Position numbers and translations under genes: made by a program. The notes under the pieces were generated by a model. The model saw only the letters and a program-made list of their open reading frames with translations. It did no database searches and was not told the DNA's origin. 64,000 nucleotides of DNA, taken from the NCBI RefSeq assembly GCF_000702945.1, contig NZ_JNLE01000003.1:1721501-1785500 (forward strand). The letters are read 5' to 3'. This stretch comes from Clostridium sp. KNHs205 (lineage in GTDB: Bacteria; Bacillota; Clostridia; Lachnospirales; Lachnospiraceae). This document shows, piece by piece, positions 29,364-38,207 of this stretch; position 1 is the stretch's first letter, and every line of letters starts with the position of its first letter.

Positions 29364-31019
29364 ATGGAGGAAGAGAAAGATCTGTTACTGAAGGTTCTTT
29401 TGGTGGATGATGAACCATTCATCCGTAAAGGACTGGCGGCACTTATTGACTGGGAAGCGGAAGGTTATATCATAGCCGGAGAAGCACAAAATGGCATTGA
29501 AGCAATCGAGAAGCTTTCATGTGAGGAATACCACCTGGTCATCTCGGATATCAAGATGCCGGATATGACTGGGATAGAACTGATCCAGTACCTGAAGGAA
29601 AAGAAGCTATCCCAGGCAAAGTTTGTTTTCCTGAGTGGTTTCTATGAATTTCAGTACGCAAAATCCGCAATATTGTGGGGGTGCAGCGACTATGTCTTAA
29701 AACCCATACAAAGGGAGGAACTGCTGAATATCCTTCGGAGAATCCGAAGCAGTATTGAGGAAGAAACGGGCGGACTTAAAAAACGTAATATCTGTGAGAA
29801 GGCCTATCTGGATCGAAACCTCCTTGCTTTATTGTGGGGGAATTATGATGAAATCAACCTGAATTATGCCAGAACCAGATTGCAGCCGGAAGGAGAAGTA
29901 CGATATATCCACCTGGAAATCTGTCTGTCCGATGAAAATTTCATGGGACTGTCCGAGGATAAGAAAAAGGAACAGCACAGGAAGCTTTACAGCTATGCAG
30001 GCCTCCTCCTAAAGAATTATTCCGACCGGATCATATTTGGGGCTACAAAACATACCGTGTGTTATGATATCGGAATACTCTACAGTACCTTTATGACCGG
30101 AGGAAAAGAGGATGAGGAATGGTTTGACTGGCTGGTAAAGGAATTAAAGGAGCGATTGGGTTATGAGATCGTTGCCTGTGCCGGCAGTTGGGTTTCTGGA
30201 ATTGAAGGGCTTGCGGATTCCTTTAAGGAAGCTTCCATGATGCGGTTCTTCCGATTTGACCAGAAGATCGAAAAGGACTCCGTAAACCGCAGCGGGATAA
30301 GGAAAATGCAGCCGAAGAATCAGGCAAGGAATCAAAAGAAAAATTCCCAGGAAGAATATTACAGAAAAGAACTGGACTGTCTGATTCATGGCATTGAAAC
30401 CTGTGATAAGACTTTTATCAGAGAGAATGCCGGAAGCCTTTACCGGCGGATGATGGATAAATGTACAGATACAGAGCTTATTGGTCTGAATATCCAGTAC
30501 TATCTATACAGACTTCTGGGTTTGGCTTATGAAATTGAAACCGATATTAACCAGGAAGAGGTTATGAGTTATATCCAGGAAGCGGCCTTTTCAACGGGTA
30601 TGCCTTGGATTAATGAGCTTAAATTCCGGAAATTCGCAGAGGATTACGCCGATTATCTGGTGCAGTTAAGACAGAATTCCGCCAGAGGAGTCATGAGTCA
30701 GATTGAAGCTGAAATTGAAAGCAATTATGCTGATAATATAAGTCTGAAATCCCTGGGGGAGAAATATTACCTCAACAGTGCTTATCTTGGACAGATCTTT
30801 AAGAAAAGTTATGGTTGTTCCTTTAAGGAATATATTAATGGTGTCCGTATTCGAAAGGCGGCAGAAATGCTGCTGCGAACGGATGAAAAGGTTTATGAGA
30901 TTGGGGAAAAAGTGGGTTATAAGAATATGGAGTACTTTATCAATAAGTTTGAGGGGATTTATGGAGTTACGCCGGCCAGGTTTAGGAAGAGGAATTATGA
31001 GGCGCTTAAAGAAGCGTAG
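29364..31019 (+). CDS. YesN-type response regulator with AraC DNA-binding domain
   Basis: A 551-residue regulator. ATG 29364 is chosen for GGGGGAGG upstream; a TTG at 29331 has none. The receiver domain (residues 8-125) has the acidic pair VDDEPF, phosphoacceptor Asp 62 in ISDIKMPDMTG, and conserved Lys in YVLKPI. The middle 300 residues are the variable helical region of this family. The last 100 residues carry the double helix-turn-helix (LKSLGEKYYLNSAYLGQIFK and VYEIGEKVGYKNMEYFINKF). It likely activates nearby transport or hydrolase genes, but no target site was identified. Confidence 0.92.
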   Translation: MEEEKDLLLKVLLVDDEPFIRKGLAALIDWEAEGYIIAGEAQNGIEAIEKLSCEEYHLVISDIKMPDMTGIELIQYLKEKKLSQAKFVFLSGFYEFQYAKSAILWGCSDYVLKPIQREELLNILRRIRSSIEEETGGLKKRNICEKAYLDRNLLALLWGNYDEINLNYARTRLQPEGEVRYIHLEICLSDENFMGLSEDKKKEQHRKLYSYAGLLLKNYSDRIIFGATKHTVCYDIGILYSTFMTGGKEDEEWFDWLVKELKERLGYEIVACAGSWVSGIEGLADSFKEASMMRFFRFDQKIEKDSVNRSGIRKMQPKNQARNQKKNSQEEYYRKELDCLIHGIETCDKTFIRENAGSLYRRMMDKCTDTELIGLNIQYYLYRLLGLAYEIETDINQEEVMSYIQEAAFSTGMPWINELKFRKFAEDYADYLVQLRQNSARGVMSQIEAEIESNYADNISLKSLGEKYYLNSAYLGQIFKKSYGCSFKEYINGVRIRKAAEMLLRTDEKVYEIGEKVGYKNMEYFINKFEGIYGVTPARFRKRNYEALKEA

Positions 31020-31065
31020 GAAAGCCATAGGAAAGTATAAAAAGGCTGGGTTATGGCAAGGGGAC

Positions 31066-31276
31066 GGCAAAAGGTACAAACCAGAAAACGTATGCTTCAA
31101 TTCCAAGGTATAAGAAGTCCTAATTCTCTGGAAATTTTGTGCTGGACATATTATCAAACAGATAACTCGCTTCGCTCAGACAATCTGTTTGATAATATAG
31201 CACAAAATTTCCAGAGAAAAGGACTTCTAATACCTTTCCATAGGCGCATTCGTTCTTCTGGTTTGTACCTTTTGCC
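31066..31276. repeat. 211-bp long imperfect palindrome
   Basis: The two arms of about 100 bases are reverse complements with scattered mismatches. Matching blocks include GGCAAAAGGTACAAACCAGA (ends), AGAAGTCC, TCTCTGGAAATTTTGTGCT, and ATATTATCAAACAGAT beside a short centre (ACTCGCTTCGCTCAG). No gene is convincing inside. It lies 46 bases after the response-regulator stop. It could be a miniature inverted-repeat element, a structured RNA or a two-way terminator. Confidence 0.85.
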
Positions 31277-31324
31277 TGTGTACTTAGTGAAGAACGACGT
31301 TTAGAAACTTGGATCATTGGAAGT

Positions 31325-31915
31325 AAAGCTATTGGAAGGAATAATCATTTTAGAGAATTGCTTTTATGGATAATTTTAAGCAAGGCTTTTGGAAGTTAAA
31401 TCATTTCAAAGTATGAATTTGGAAGCTTGAATCATATTTTAAGGAATGGCTTTGGAAACTTATATTATTATAAAAAATGGCTTGTGGAAGTTAGAATAAT
31501 TTCAAAGTAAGGCTTTTGTAAGCATGAATCATGTTTGAAGAATGGCTTTTTGTATGCTTAATCATGTTTTAGAGAATGGCTTTTGTAAGCATGAATCATG
31601 TTGTGAAGAATGGCTTTTATAAGCTTGAATCATATTTTAAAGAATAGCTTTTGTAAGCTTAAATCATGTTTAAAGAATGGCTTTTGTAAGCTTGAATCAT
31701 ATTTTAAAGAATGGCTTTTGTAAGCTTGAATCATGTTTTAAAGAATGGCTTTTATATGCTTAATCATGTTTTAAAGAATGGCTTTTGTAAGCATGAATTA
31801 TGTTTAAAGAATGGCTTTTGTAAACTTGAATCATGTTTGAAGAATGGCTTTTGGAAGCTTGAATCATATTTTAAGGAATGGCTTTGGGTAGCTTGCTTCA
31901 TATTGAAGGAGACTT
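31325..31915. repeat. About 18 degenerate 32-34-bp tandem repeats
   Basis: Units run GGCTTTTGTAAGCTTGAATC followed by AT(G/A)TTTTAAAGAAT. Units 7-17 are well conserved and units 1-6 more decayed, with lengths from 24 to 34 bases. Because unit length varies and is not a multiple of three, no single frame runs through. There are no unique spacers, so it is not a CRISPR array. It fills most of the space between two convergent transcription units. Confidence 0.88.
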
Positions 31916-31990
31916 CGTAAGCACAACCATATTATAGAGAAGAAAGGGTATGCTTCTGGGGAGAGAAGAAGTGAGCTTTTTCTTTTGTTA

Positions 31991-32056
31991 AGCAGGCTGT
32001 AGCTATTAGTAGTAATCAGTTCTTCTGTAACTACAATGAGACAGCCTGCTATTTTG
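31991..32056. terminator. Probable terminator between convergent genes
   Basis: AGCAGGCTGT (31991-32000) and ACAGCCTGCT (32041-32050) form a perfect 10-base stem with a 40-base loop, followed by ATTTTGTTG. It sits just downstream of the oxidoreductase gene on the minus strand, where AAAAGAAAA/T-rich flanks also allow termination. The long loop makes it less certain. Confidence 0.5.
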
Positions 32057-32078
32057 TTGCTATAAAAGTAAGACGGAT

Positions 32079-33179
32079 TTATTGTAGAATACCCGTTACC
32101 GGATGGGCTACCATGGGATTCTCACGGCTGAAGACAGATTCCAGATCAACAGCTGAACGGCGTTTACTGCTGGTCTCAAAGGCTTCCATGGCTTCCAGTA
32201 CATGAAGAGTCTGGTGGTAGCCAGCTCTGGGGGCACGACCTGTTTCAATGGCTTTTGCCATATCGGCAAGCCCAAGTCCTCGGCTGTTCTGGGCGTAGTC
32301 AAAGAGAAGGGGGATTTCCTTATAGTCCCCTTCCTCCTGTCTTAAGAGGGAAATTGGACCGCCAAAGGTATTCGGATCGGGAACCAGCAGGGTTCCTTCT
32401 GAGCCGTAGATTTCCAGTCTGGCCTGGCCTTTATAATGTACGTCAAAGGTGGTGAAGAGAGTTCCGATGGCTCCGTTTTCAAATTCCAGGATTCCGGTGG
32501 TATAGGTGGGAACCTCCACCTGGATTTTTTCTCCGGCTTTTGCTTTGCTGGTGATTGTACGCTCTGTAAAGGAAGTTCTTGCAAGTCCGGTTACGGAGCG
32601 GATGCCTCCCAGGAGGTTTGTCAAAGCAGTGAGATAATAGGGACCCATATCGAACATGGGGCCGCCGCCGTGCTTGTAATAGAACTCTGGATCTGGATGC
32701 CAGCTCTCATGACCGCGGCAGATCATAAATGCAGCAGCTCCAATGGGTTTTCCGATAAAACCGGTATCAATGAGTTTTCTGCAGGTCTGTATTCCTGCTC
32801 CCAGGAAAGTATCCGGAGCTCCTCCCAGATACAGCTGTTTTTCCTCTGCTATTCTTACAAGCTCCAGTCCTTCGGCATAGGTGGCAGCCAGAGGTTTCTC
32901 GGAATAAACATGCTTGCCGGCTTTTAATGCCTCAAGGCTTACCTGATAATGCTCATAGGGTCTTGTAAGATTCAGTACGATGTCTATTTCTTTATCTGCA
33001 AATAATTCATACATGGTATCATAGATTTTGGGTATGTTGTACTCCTCTTTAGCTTTCTCAGCCTTTTCCTTTACCAGATCGCAAAGGGCAACCAGTTCCA
33101 CTTCTTTGTAGAGCTGGGTCAGATTCTTTAAATAGATGCCGCTGATGTCACCGACACCGACCATTCCAATTTTTAGCAT
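32079..33179 (-). CDS. Gfo/Idh/MocA-family NAD(P)-dependent oxidoreductase 1
   Basis: A 366-residue protein with an N-terminal Rossmann fold (KIGMVGVGDISGIYLKN) and the family EKP motif (YSEKPLAATY) whose Lys takes part in catalysis. A C-terminal alpha/beta domain contains GGGPMFDMGPYYLTAL. The start at 33179 follows a strong AAGGAGGA; a longer frame from 33206 lacks one. It lies 10 bases downstream of the ThuA-like gene in the same operon. The sugar or cyclitol substrate is unknown. Members of the family oxidise or reduce ring hydroxyls of sugars. Confidence 0.88.
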   Translation of the reverse strand: MLKIGMVGVGDISGIYLKNLTQLYKEVELVALCDLVKEKAEKAKEEYNIPKIYDTMYELFADKEIDIVLNLTRPYEHYQVSLEALKAGKHVYSEKPLAATYAEGLELVRIAEEKQLYLGGAPDTFLGAGIQTCRKLIDTGFIGKPIGAAAFMICRGHESWHPDPEFYYKHGGGPMFDMGPYYLTALTNLLGGIRSVTGLARTSFTERTITSKAKAGEKIQVEVPTYTTGILEFENGAIGTLFTTFDVHYKGQARLEIYGSEGTLLVPDPNTFGGPISLLRQEEGDYKEIPLLFDYAQNSRGLGLADMAKAIETGRAPRAGYHQTLHVLEAMEAFETSSKRRSAVDLESVFSRENPMVAHPVTGILQ

Positions 33180-33189
33180 GGCTTCCTCC

Positions 33190-33912
33190 TTAATACATTT
33201 TGGCATTGTTCATAAATCGCTCAGTGGTAAGACCGTGGTCCAGGGCATATTGCTTCCCTTCTCCTGCCCATAGCATTCCCCGTTCCATTAAGACCTGGGC
33301 TTGCGGGGACTTGTCAAATACATCATCGTGATGACCCAGTGAGGTATAGAATACTCTGCCATTACCCCAGTATTTTGTCCAGGCGACAGGCATATCCACC
33401 GGTTTGTTGGAGATGTGGTAATAATTGATCAGAGGGAACCTGGTGGTAGCCAGAATTTCAACAGCAGGATCTATATGGAGATAGTAGTGCTCACTGCAAA
33501 CGGGAAAATCCGTAAGCCCTTCTGTAATAGGGCTGGAACCATGACAGATATTAACGGTATATTCGATTCCGTCGCCTCCCGGATGGCTTATCCACTGTCC
33601 GCCGGTAATAAACTGCCATTCCGTATTCTGGCGGAAGGAATCACACATACCGCCATGGCAGCCTGCAAGGCCTACGCCGGAACCTACTGCTTCAGAAAGA
33701 TTTACGACGTATTTATGGTCAATTTCACCCATGGTCCAGCAGGAGACGATCAAATCAAGTTTCTTCAATTCTTCTGCATCTGACAGACAATCCAGATTAT
33801 CTTCTATTCTTACCTCGTAATTATTCTTTTTTAATAGTTCTGCAAAACGACTGGATACCAGAACAGGCTCATGTCCATCCCAGCCACCCTGGAAAATCAA
33901 TGCTTTTTTCAT
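33190..33912 (-). CDS. ThuA-like (class I glutamine-amidotransferase fold) protein
   Basis: A 240-residue cytoplasmic protein starting KKALIFQGGWDGHEP, with VSCWTMGEI, GVGLAGCHGGMCDSF and VFYTSLGHHDDVF. These are the typical conserved blocks of the ThuA/trehalose-utilisation family. Its position directly before a Gfo/Idh/MocA oxidoreductase is a recurring pairing in sugar catabolism. The biochemical role of the family is poorly settled; links to keto-sugar metabolism have been proposed. A specific reaction cannot be assigned. Confidence 0.82.
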   Translation of the reverse strand: MKKALIFQGGWDGHEPVLVSSRFAELLKKNNYEVRIEDNLDCLSDAEELKKLDLIVSCWTMGEIDHKYVVNLSEAVGSGVGLAGCHGGMCDSFRQNTEWQFITGGQWISHPGGDGIEYTVNICHGSSPITEGLTDFPVCSEHYYLHIDPAVEILATTRFPLINYYHISNKPVDMPVAWTKYWGNGRVFYTSLGHHDDVFDKSPQAQVLMERGMLWAGEGKQYALDHGLTTERFMNNAKMY

Positions 33913-34119
33913 ATGATACCCATATCGCAGGAGGTCCTGCGGTATTGCCGCCTGACGAATTATCGCCAGGATTTAAAGGCAACCTTTCTTCTAGATTTTT
34001 CTTTCAACAGTCTGCCACTCGTCCCGGCAGTGCTGCTTGATTACTATAATTCTGAAATATTTCATAATAAAAGAAATCTCATAATAATGATAATTATTAT
34101 GCATAAATAATCTTCCTAA

Positions 34120-34151
34120 AGAGTCAAAAGTCAACCAGAACTTTTGACTCT
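34120..34151. terminator. Inverted repeat, possible terminator after oxidoreductase 2
   Basis: AGAGTCAAAAGT and ACTTTTGACTCT form a perfect 12-base stem with an 8-base loop, about 50 bases after the stop of the minus-strand gene ending at 34200. On the minus strand the stem is followed only by TTTAGGAAG, so termination may be inefficient; an operator for the ThuA operon is the alternative. Confidence 0.55.
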
Positions 34152-34199
34152 CCAGTAATCTTTAAGTATTTTATTTAATCTCTCATAAGATCTCCTCTG

Positions 34200-35255
34200 C
34201 TATATAAGACAGCGGATACCTTTACCGGAGTCCTCTGATTCAAAGACCTTCTCAATCACCTTCATGACTCTCAAGGCCTGTTCCGGTTTGACAATCAAAG
34301 CTTCTCGCCCTTCCATAACAGCGACAATATTCTGGTAGTAATCGCTCCAATCTGTTGTCACATCGGGTAAAGCAAGTACTTCTGTGGTATATTCGGGTCT
34401 TGGAGCCATTGTTCTGGTAGGGCCGGCCTCGGTGTAAACGATATCCTCGCTCCAGGCCATCTCAGAATCCGCCTTCAGCTTGACCAGCTTACCCTGACAG
34501 CTCCAGTCTTCAATAACAGCAGTTCCGTCAGTACAGGAAATGTGCCAGCGGGGATTGTTGATAAGACAATTGGTGGACATTTCACAGAGGGCGGAAACGC
34601 CGTTCTGAAAGCGCAGCAAGATCTTGATGTTATCCTCCACTTCGTCTGAATATAGGTTGAACAGGTGAGCCTGAACGGATACTACCGGTGAATCAATAAG
34701 AGTGAGGAACTGGTCTAAAAGATGGACACCCCAGTCAAGGACCATACCCCCTCCGTTTACCTTATGACCCCGCCAGCCATACATGGCCCTTCTGGAACCC
34801 TGAACACGGCTTTCTATAAAATAGGGTTTACCCAAAGTTTCCTGTTCCAGAATGTTCTTTACTATCACAAAATCCTTATCCCAACGGCGGTTCTGATGAA
34901 TGGAGAATATTTTACCGCTGGACTCTGCTGCTTCCATGATCTCTTCCAGCTCCCGGACATTCATGGTAACCGGTTTTTCGCAAATAACATTCTTTCCGGC
35001 CTGTAAGAGTGCAATAGCATAATCCTTGTGAAAATTATTTGGAGTCGCAATGGTGACCAGATCTATTTCACTGTCTGCAAGGAGCTCCTTGAGATCGGAA
35101 TAGACATACAGATTCTGTCCGGCGGCTTTTTCACAGGCACTCTGCTGAATGTCAAGTATCCCTTTAACCGTTATATCAGGTATTCTGGATGAGACATTTT
35201 CTGCATGCCAGCTACCCATACCGCCATAACCGATTATGGCCATTTTATATTTCAT
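34200..35255 (-). CDS. Gfo/Idh/MocA-family oxidoreductase 2
   Basis: A 351-residue second oxidoreductase. The Rossmann motif MAIIGYGGMGSWHAEN and the catalytic-Lys motif VICEKPVTMN are clear, followed by NGGGMVLDWGVHLLDQFLTL in the C-terminal domain. GGGAGGAAAA precedes ATG 35255. It is divergent from an AraC regulator, which likely controls it. Sequence motifs differ from the enzyme at 32079, so the two are not recent duplicates. Substrate unknown; the close ThuA/Gfo pair suggests one pathway. Confidence 0.88.
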   Translation of the reverse strand: MKYKMAIIGYGGMGSWHAENVSSRIPDITVKGILDIQQSACEKAAGQNLYVYSDLKELLADSEIDLVTIATPNNFHKDYAIALLQAGKNVICEKPVTMNVRELEEIMEAAESSGKIFSIHQNRRWDKDFVIVKNILEQETLGKPYFIESRVQGSRRAMYGWRGHKVNGGGMVLDWGVHLLDQFLTLIDSPVVSVQAHLFNLYSDEVEDNIKILLRFQNGVSALCEMSTNCLINNPRWHISCTDGTAVIEDWSCQGKLVKLKADSEMAWSEDIVYTEAGPTRTMAPRPEYTTEVLALPDVTTDWSDYYQNIVAVMEGREALIVKPEQALRVMKVIEKVFESEDSGKGIRCLI

Positions 35256-35377
35256 AAGTAATTTTCCTCCCGATTCTATAAGTAAAAGCTAATAGTATTA
35301 TAGCATTTCATATGGTATAATACTTGCCAACGGAGAGAAAATATTGGACAATTATTGCGGTTTGTATCTGTATGGGA

Positions 35378-35391
35378 TGAAAACGTGAACA
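35378..35391 (+). promoter_or_regulatory. Candidate catabolite-responsive (CcpA, cre-like) site
   Basis: TGAAAACGTGAACA fits the CcpA cre consensus at 12 of 14 positions. It lies in the divergent region between oxidoreductase 2 and the AraC gene, 70 bases before the latter's start. A TATAAT (35316-35321) lies upstream on the plus strand. Single-site matches occur by chance. Confidence 0.4.
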
Positions 35392-35460
35392 AAGCCAGCC
35401 TCTCTGTTATCTTATCATCTTATCTGATAGCCCGGAAGGGACTGGGGTAAAGGGGAAGCT

Positions 35461-36288
35461 ATGAAAATATTTTATGAAAACAGTTCAGAAAGATTTTTGT
35501 TCCAGGTATTGGATGACTTTACTTTTCCGGCACATTTGCATGGCGGGCTGGAATTGTTTCTGGTACAAAAGGGGGAAATGGAGATAACGGTAGGAAACAC
35601 CAGCCGGGTCCTTGGGGAAGGGGAACTGAGTATCGTCTTTCCAAACAGGATACATAGCTATGATACAGTAAGAGCAGCAGGCGCCTCCAAAGGAACTCTG
35701 ATTCTATGTCCTGCGGCTATGGGAGGGGATTTTATGTCTGTCTTAATGGCGAACCATCCCGCGGTCCCTTTTCTGACCGGAGGCATGCATCCGGATATAG
35801 CCTATGGAATCAGTTCTCTTTTGAAGACCCGTCCGGACATAGCAGATGATATACCGGTAATCAGTGCATATATACAGCTGATCCTGGCAAGAGCACTGCC
35901 AGCATTGAAACTTGTTAAGAACCGGGACAGCAATTCACCTGATATAACGGCTCAGCTTGTTACCTATCTATCGGAAAACTATACGGAGCAGGTCACCTTG
36001 GATTCACTGGCAAAGCGGTTTGGCATCAGCAGATATAGTATATCCCGAATATTCAGCGAGAAGCTTCATACCAGCTTTTCAGGATATCTGAATACCCTTC
36101 GGATTGATTATGCCAAGCTGCTGTTACAGGGCAGTGGTCATGATATCCTGACCATCAGTCTGATGTGCGGTTATGAGAACTCAAGGACCTTTAACCGGGA
36201 ATTCAAGCTGCTATGCGGCTGTCAGCCCAGAGAGTATCGAAAAAAACGCCTGCATTTACACCAAAATAATAATCTGCCAGTAGGATAA
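35461..36288 (+). CDS. AraC-family transcriptional regulator with cupin sensor
   Basis: A 275-residue regulator. The N-terminal half is an AraC-type cupin (FTFPAHLHGGLELFLVQKGE). The C-terminus has two helix-turn-helix motifs (LDSLAKRFGISRYSISRIFS and DILTISLMCGYENSRTFNRE) and the closing CQPREYRKK. AGGGGAAGCT precedes the ATG. It is divergent from oxidoreductase 2 over a 205-base intergenic region, consistent with control of that gene and perhaps the ThuA operon. Confidence 0.88.
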   Translation: MKIFYENSSERFLFQVLDDFTFPAHLHGGLELFLVQKGEMEITVGNTSRVLGEGELSIVFPNRIHSYDTVRAAGASKGTLILCPAAMGGDFMSVLMANHPAVPFLTGGMHPDIAYGISSLLKTRPDIADDIPVISAYIQLILARALPALKLVKNRDSNSPDITAQLVTYLSENYTEQVTLDSLAKRFGISRYSISRIFSEKLHTSFSGYLNTLRIDYAKLLLQGSGHDILTISLMCGYENSRTFNREFKLLCGCQPREYRKKRLHLHQNNNLPVG

Positions 36289-36807
36289 AGCTGGTATTAT
36301 GTTTGAATTCTTTTTGTGAATCACTATGGCCATATACCCAAAATAGCAAAATATGATAAGCAGGCAGCTATTGATGAGAGGATATTCTGTTTTTATTTTA
36401 TTATGCTGTTTATGGGCTGTATCAGTTACGAGGAATATTTGAAGAACTCGTGCACCGGCCAAATCTCCACTTTATGCCAGTCGTCTGAAATGTATTGCAC
36501 CTTTTGAAAGGCTCTGTAATTCGGTGTTCTGCGTCACATTTTGGGAATGTAACACCACTGCATAATTACCCTGTAGTATTTCATAAAGGTATTCCGTAAA
36601 GTGAAACATCCCGCGGTACAGGCAATTTTCAGACACACTCTGGGTGAAGAAAATTTAATAAAGCAGCAGTAAAACGTTAAGTAATTGCAGCAGGTTCCCA
36701 TGGAGGGTAAGAACGGTGCATGCAGTTTCGAATAGGTCTGTAATAAATACGCTCCCTAGTATAAATAATGAATATCCGATGTAAGCTGGCTATTCAGAAA
36801 AGAGGGT
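36289..36807. other. 519-base intergenic region
   Basis: No convincing gene on either strand. It holds the diverged terminal-repeat element at 36478-36644. The final 20 bases before 36808 contain the GH10 ribosome site (AAAGAGGG). No strong promoter was recognised. Confidence 0.6.
36478..36644. mobile_element. Diverged copy of a small terminal-repeat element (MITE-like)
   Basis: The left end CGTCTGAAATGTATTGCACC and right end GCAATTTTCAGACACACTC are inverted copies of the ends of the element at 51421-51578. Internally TGTAATTC near the left end and a TAAAGTGAAA block near the right are shared. It is about 167 bases with no coding capacity. Confidence 0.55.
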
Positions 36808-37776
36808 ATGATGGAGAGCTTAAAAGAAAAGTACAGAGATTATTTTGAAGTAGGGACGGCTGTCAGTGCAAAAACAGTAATCAGCCACGGAGATCTTATC
36901 AGAAAACATTTCAGCAGTATTACCTGTGAAAATGAAATGAAGTATGCCAGTGTAACAGCTGGTAAGGACTTCTATGATTTTAAGACTGCGGATATGATAG
37001 CAGAATTTGCTGCCGCAAATAATCTGACAATGCGGGGGCATACCTTTGTATGGCATAATCAGACACCTCACTGGGTGTTTGAGGACACGGACAAGGCAGG
37101 GCTGTTGAAGAGAATCCGAAATCACATGGCGATGGTGGGCGGAAGGTATAAGGAACAGATCAGCTGTTGGGATGTGGTTAATGAAGCTGTTGAAGACAAG
37201 CAGGAAATGTTCCTTCGCCAGAGCAAATGGCTTGAGATTCTGGGTGAAGGGTATATGGATGAGGTCTTTTTAGCAGCAAGGGAAATACTTCCGGATTGCA
37301 AATTGTTTTACAATGATTATAACGAAACGAATCCGGATAAGCGCAGTAAGATCTACCGGATAGTTAAAGGTATGAAAGACAGGGGAGTACCCATTGACGG
37401 CATCGGAATGCAGTGTCATTGGAATATTTATGGACCATCCCTGGAGGAAGTCAGAAAAACCATTGAAATGTATGCATCTCTTGGTGTCCGGCTGCACATA
37501 ACCGAACTGGATATATCCCTGTTTGAGTTCAACGACAGAAGCAGGCTTGATAAGCCTTCCGGGGACATCCTGGAGAAACAGGCGGTGGTCTTTGACAATT
37601 ACTTTAAATTATTCCGGGAATACAGGGAGGTTATAGACAGTGTAACCTTATGGGGAGCTGCAGATGACAGCACCTGGCTGGATAATTTTCCGGAAAGAGG
37701 CAGAAAGAACTGGCCGCTGCTCTTTGATGAAGACCATAATCCCAAAGAAGCATTTTATCGAATTATGAATTTCTGA
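36808..37776 (+). CDS. GH10 endo-1,4-beta-xylanase, intracellular
   Basis: A compact 322-residue GH10 domain with no signal peptide or accessory module, as in intracellular xylanases that process imported xylo-oligosaccharides. Landmarks: SITCENEMKYA, HTFVWHNQTPHWVF, WDVVNEA with acid/base Glu 126 and ITELDIS with nucleophile Glu 233. It differs clearly from the surface GH10 at 5543. AAAGAGGG precedes ATG 36808; a second ATG directly follows. It is upstream of an LplABC-type transporter and GH39 beta-xylosidase, a coherent import-and-hydrolyse module. Confidence 0.92.
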   Translation: MMESLKEKYRDYFEVGTAVSAKTVISHGDLIRKHFSSITCENEMKYASVTAGKDFYDFKTADMIAEFAAANNLTMRGHTFVWHNQTPHWVFEDTDKAGLLKRIRNHMAMVGGRYKEQISCWDVVNEAVEDKQEMFLRQSKWLEILGEGYMDEVFLAAREILPDCKLFYNDYNETNPDKRSKIYRIVKGMKDRGVPIDGIGMQCHWNIYGPSLEEVRKTIEMYASLGVRLHITELDISLFEFNDRSRLDKPSGDILEKQAVVFDNYFKLFREYREVIDSVTLWGAADDSTWLDNFPERGRKNWPLLFDEDHNPKEAFYRIMNF

Positions 37777-38207
37777 CAAAGAACAGTATTAACTGGAGCA
37801 TTGTATTTTAAATAATATTGCGGTAAGAAGCCTTTTGGCTTTCCTCTACACCGGCTGAAAGAACCATTACCTATTTCGTGTGCATTAAACATAAAATGTT
37901 TGTTTTAGCATACAAAATCGGCAGCATGTCTTTCAGGCAGTGCATTAAAGAGAAAGCCAGGAGGCTTCTTACTGTTTTGTATTCATTTTGGATCAGCCAT
38001 AAATTCTGGCTATAAACTTATGATAAAACCGAATTAGCAAGTTATGGTTAAATTCATAAAAATGCATAGAAAAATATAAAATACTGTTTTTCATTTGTAC
38101 ATATATACTTTGTAGTGGTTTTATATGAAATTTGTATGATTAATGTATTGTGCAGAAATGCTAAAATATAGTTATCACGGAAGTGAAAAAATCTTAGGAG
38201 GATTGTT
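37777..38207. other. 431-base intergenic region upstream of transporter operon
   Basis: No gene seen. It holds a 58-base motif (37876-37933) also present at 43620-43686, listed separately. A weak AAGCC-TTTT-GGCTT hairpin near 37835 may end the GH10 transcript. The AT-rich last 150 bases probably contain the promoter for the binding-protein gene, but no box is convincing. Confidence 0.5.
37876..37933 (+). repeat. Copy A of a 58-base intergenic motif
   Basis: It runs TCGTGTGC, then TGTTTGTTTTAGCATACAAA, then GCAGCATGTCTTT. It aligns without large gaps to 43620-43686. The central part is an imperfect inverted repeat. It lies before the transporter operon that copy B follows. Confidence 0.6.

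Noticed and set aside
31120..31317. Minus-strand 65-codon frame within the palindrome
   Set aside because: Palindromic DNA opens frames on both strands; no start signal or homologue was recognised.
31325..31915. Possible CRISPR array
   Set aside because: The whole unit repeats, without unique spacers, and no cas genes are nearby.
31711..31920. 69-codon frame with a repeating LKNGF pattern
   Set aside because: It is read-through of the tandem repeat array; unit lengths vary, so the frame covers only part of the array and there is no ribosome site.
36256..36507. Two overlapping short frames after the AraC gene
   Set aside because: They lie on opposite strands over AT-rich intergenic DNA with no ribosome site or family resemblance.
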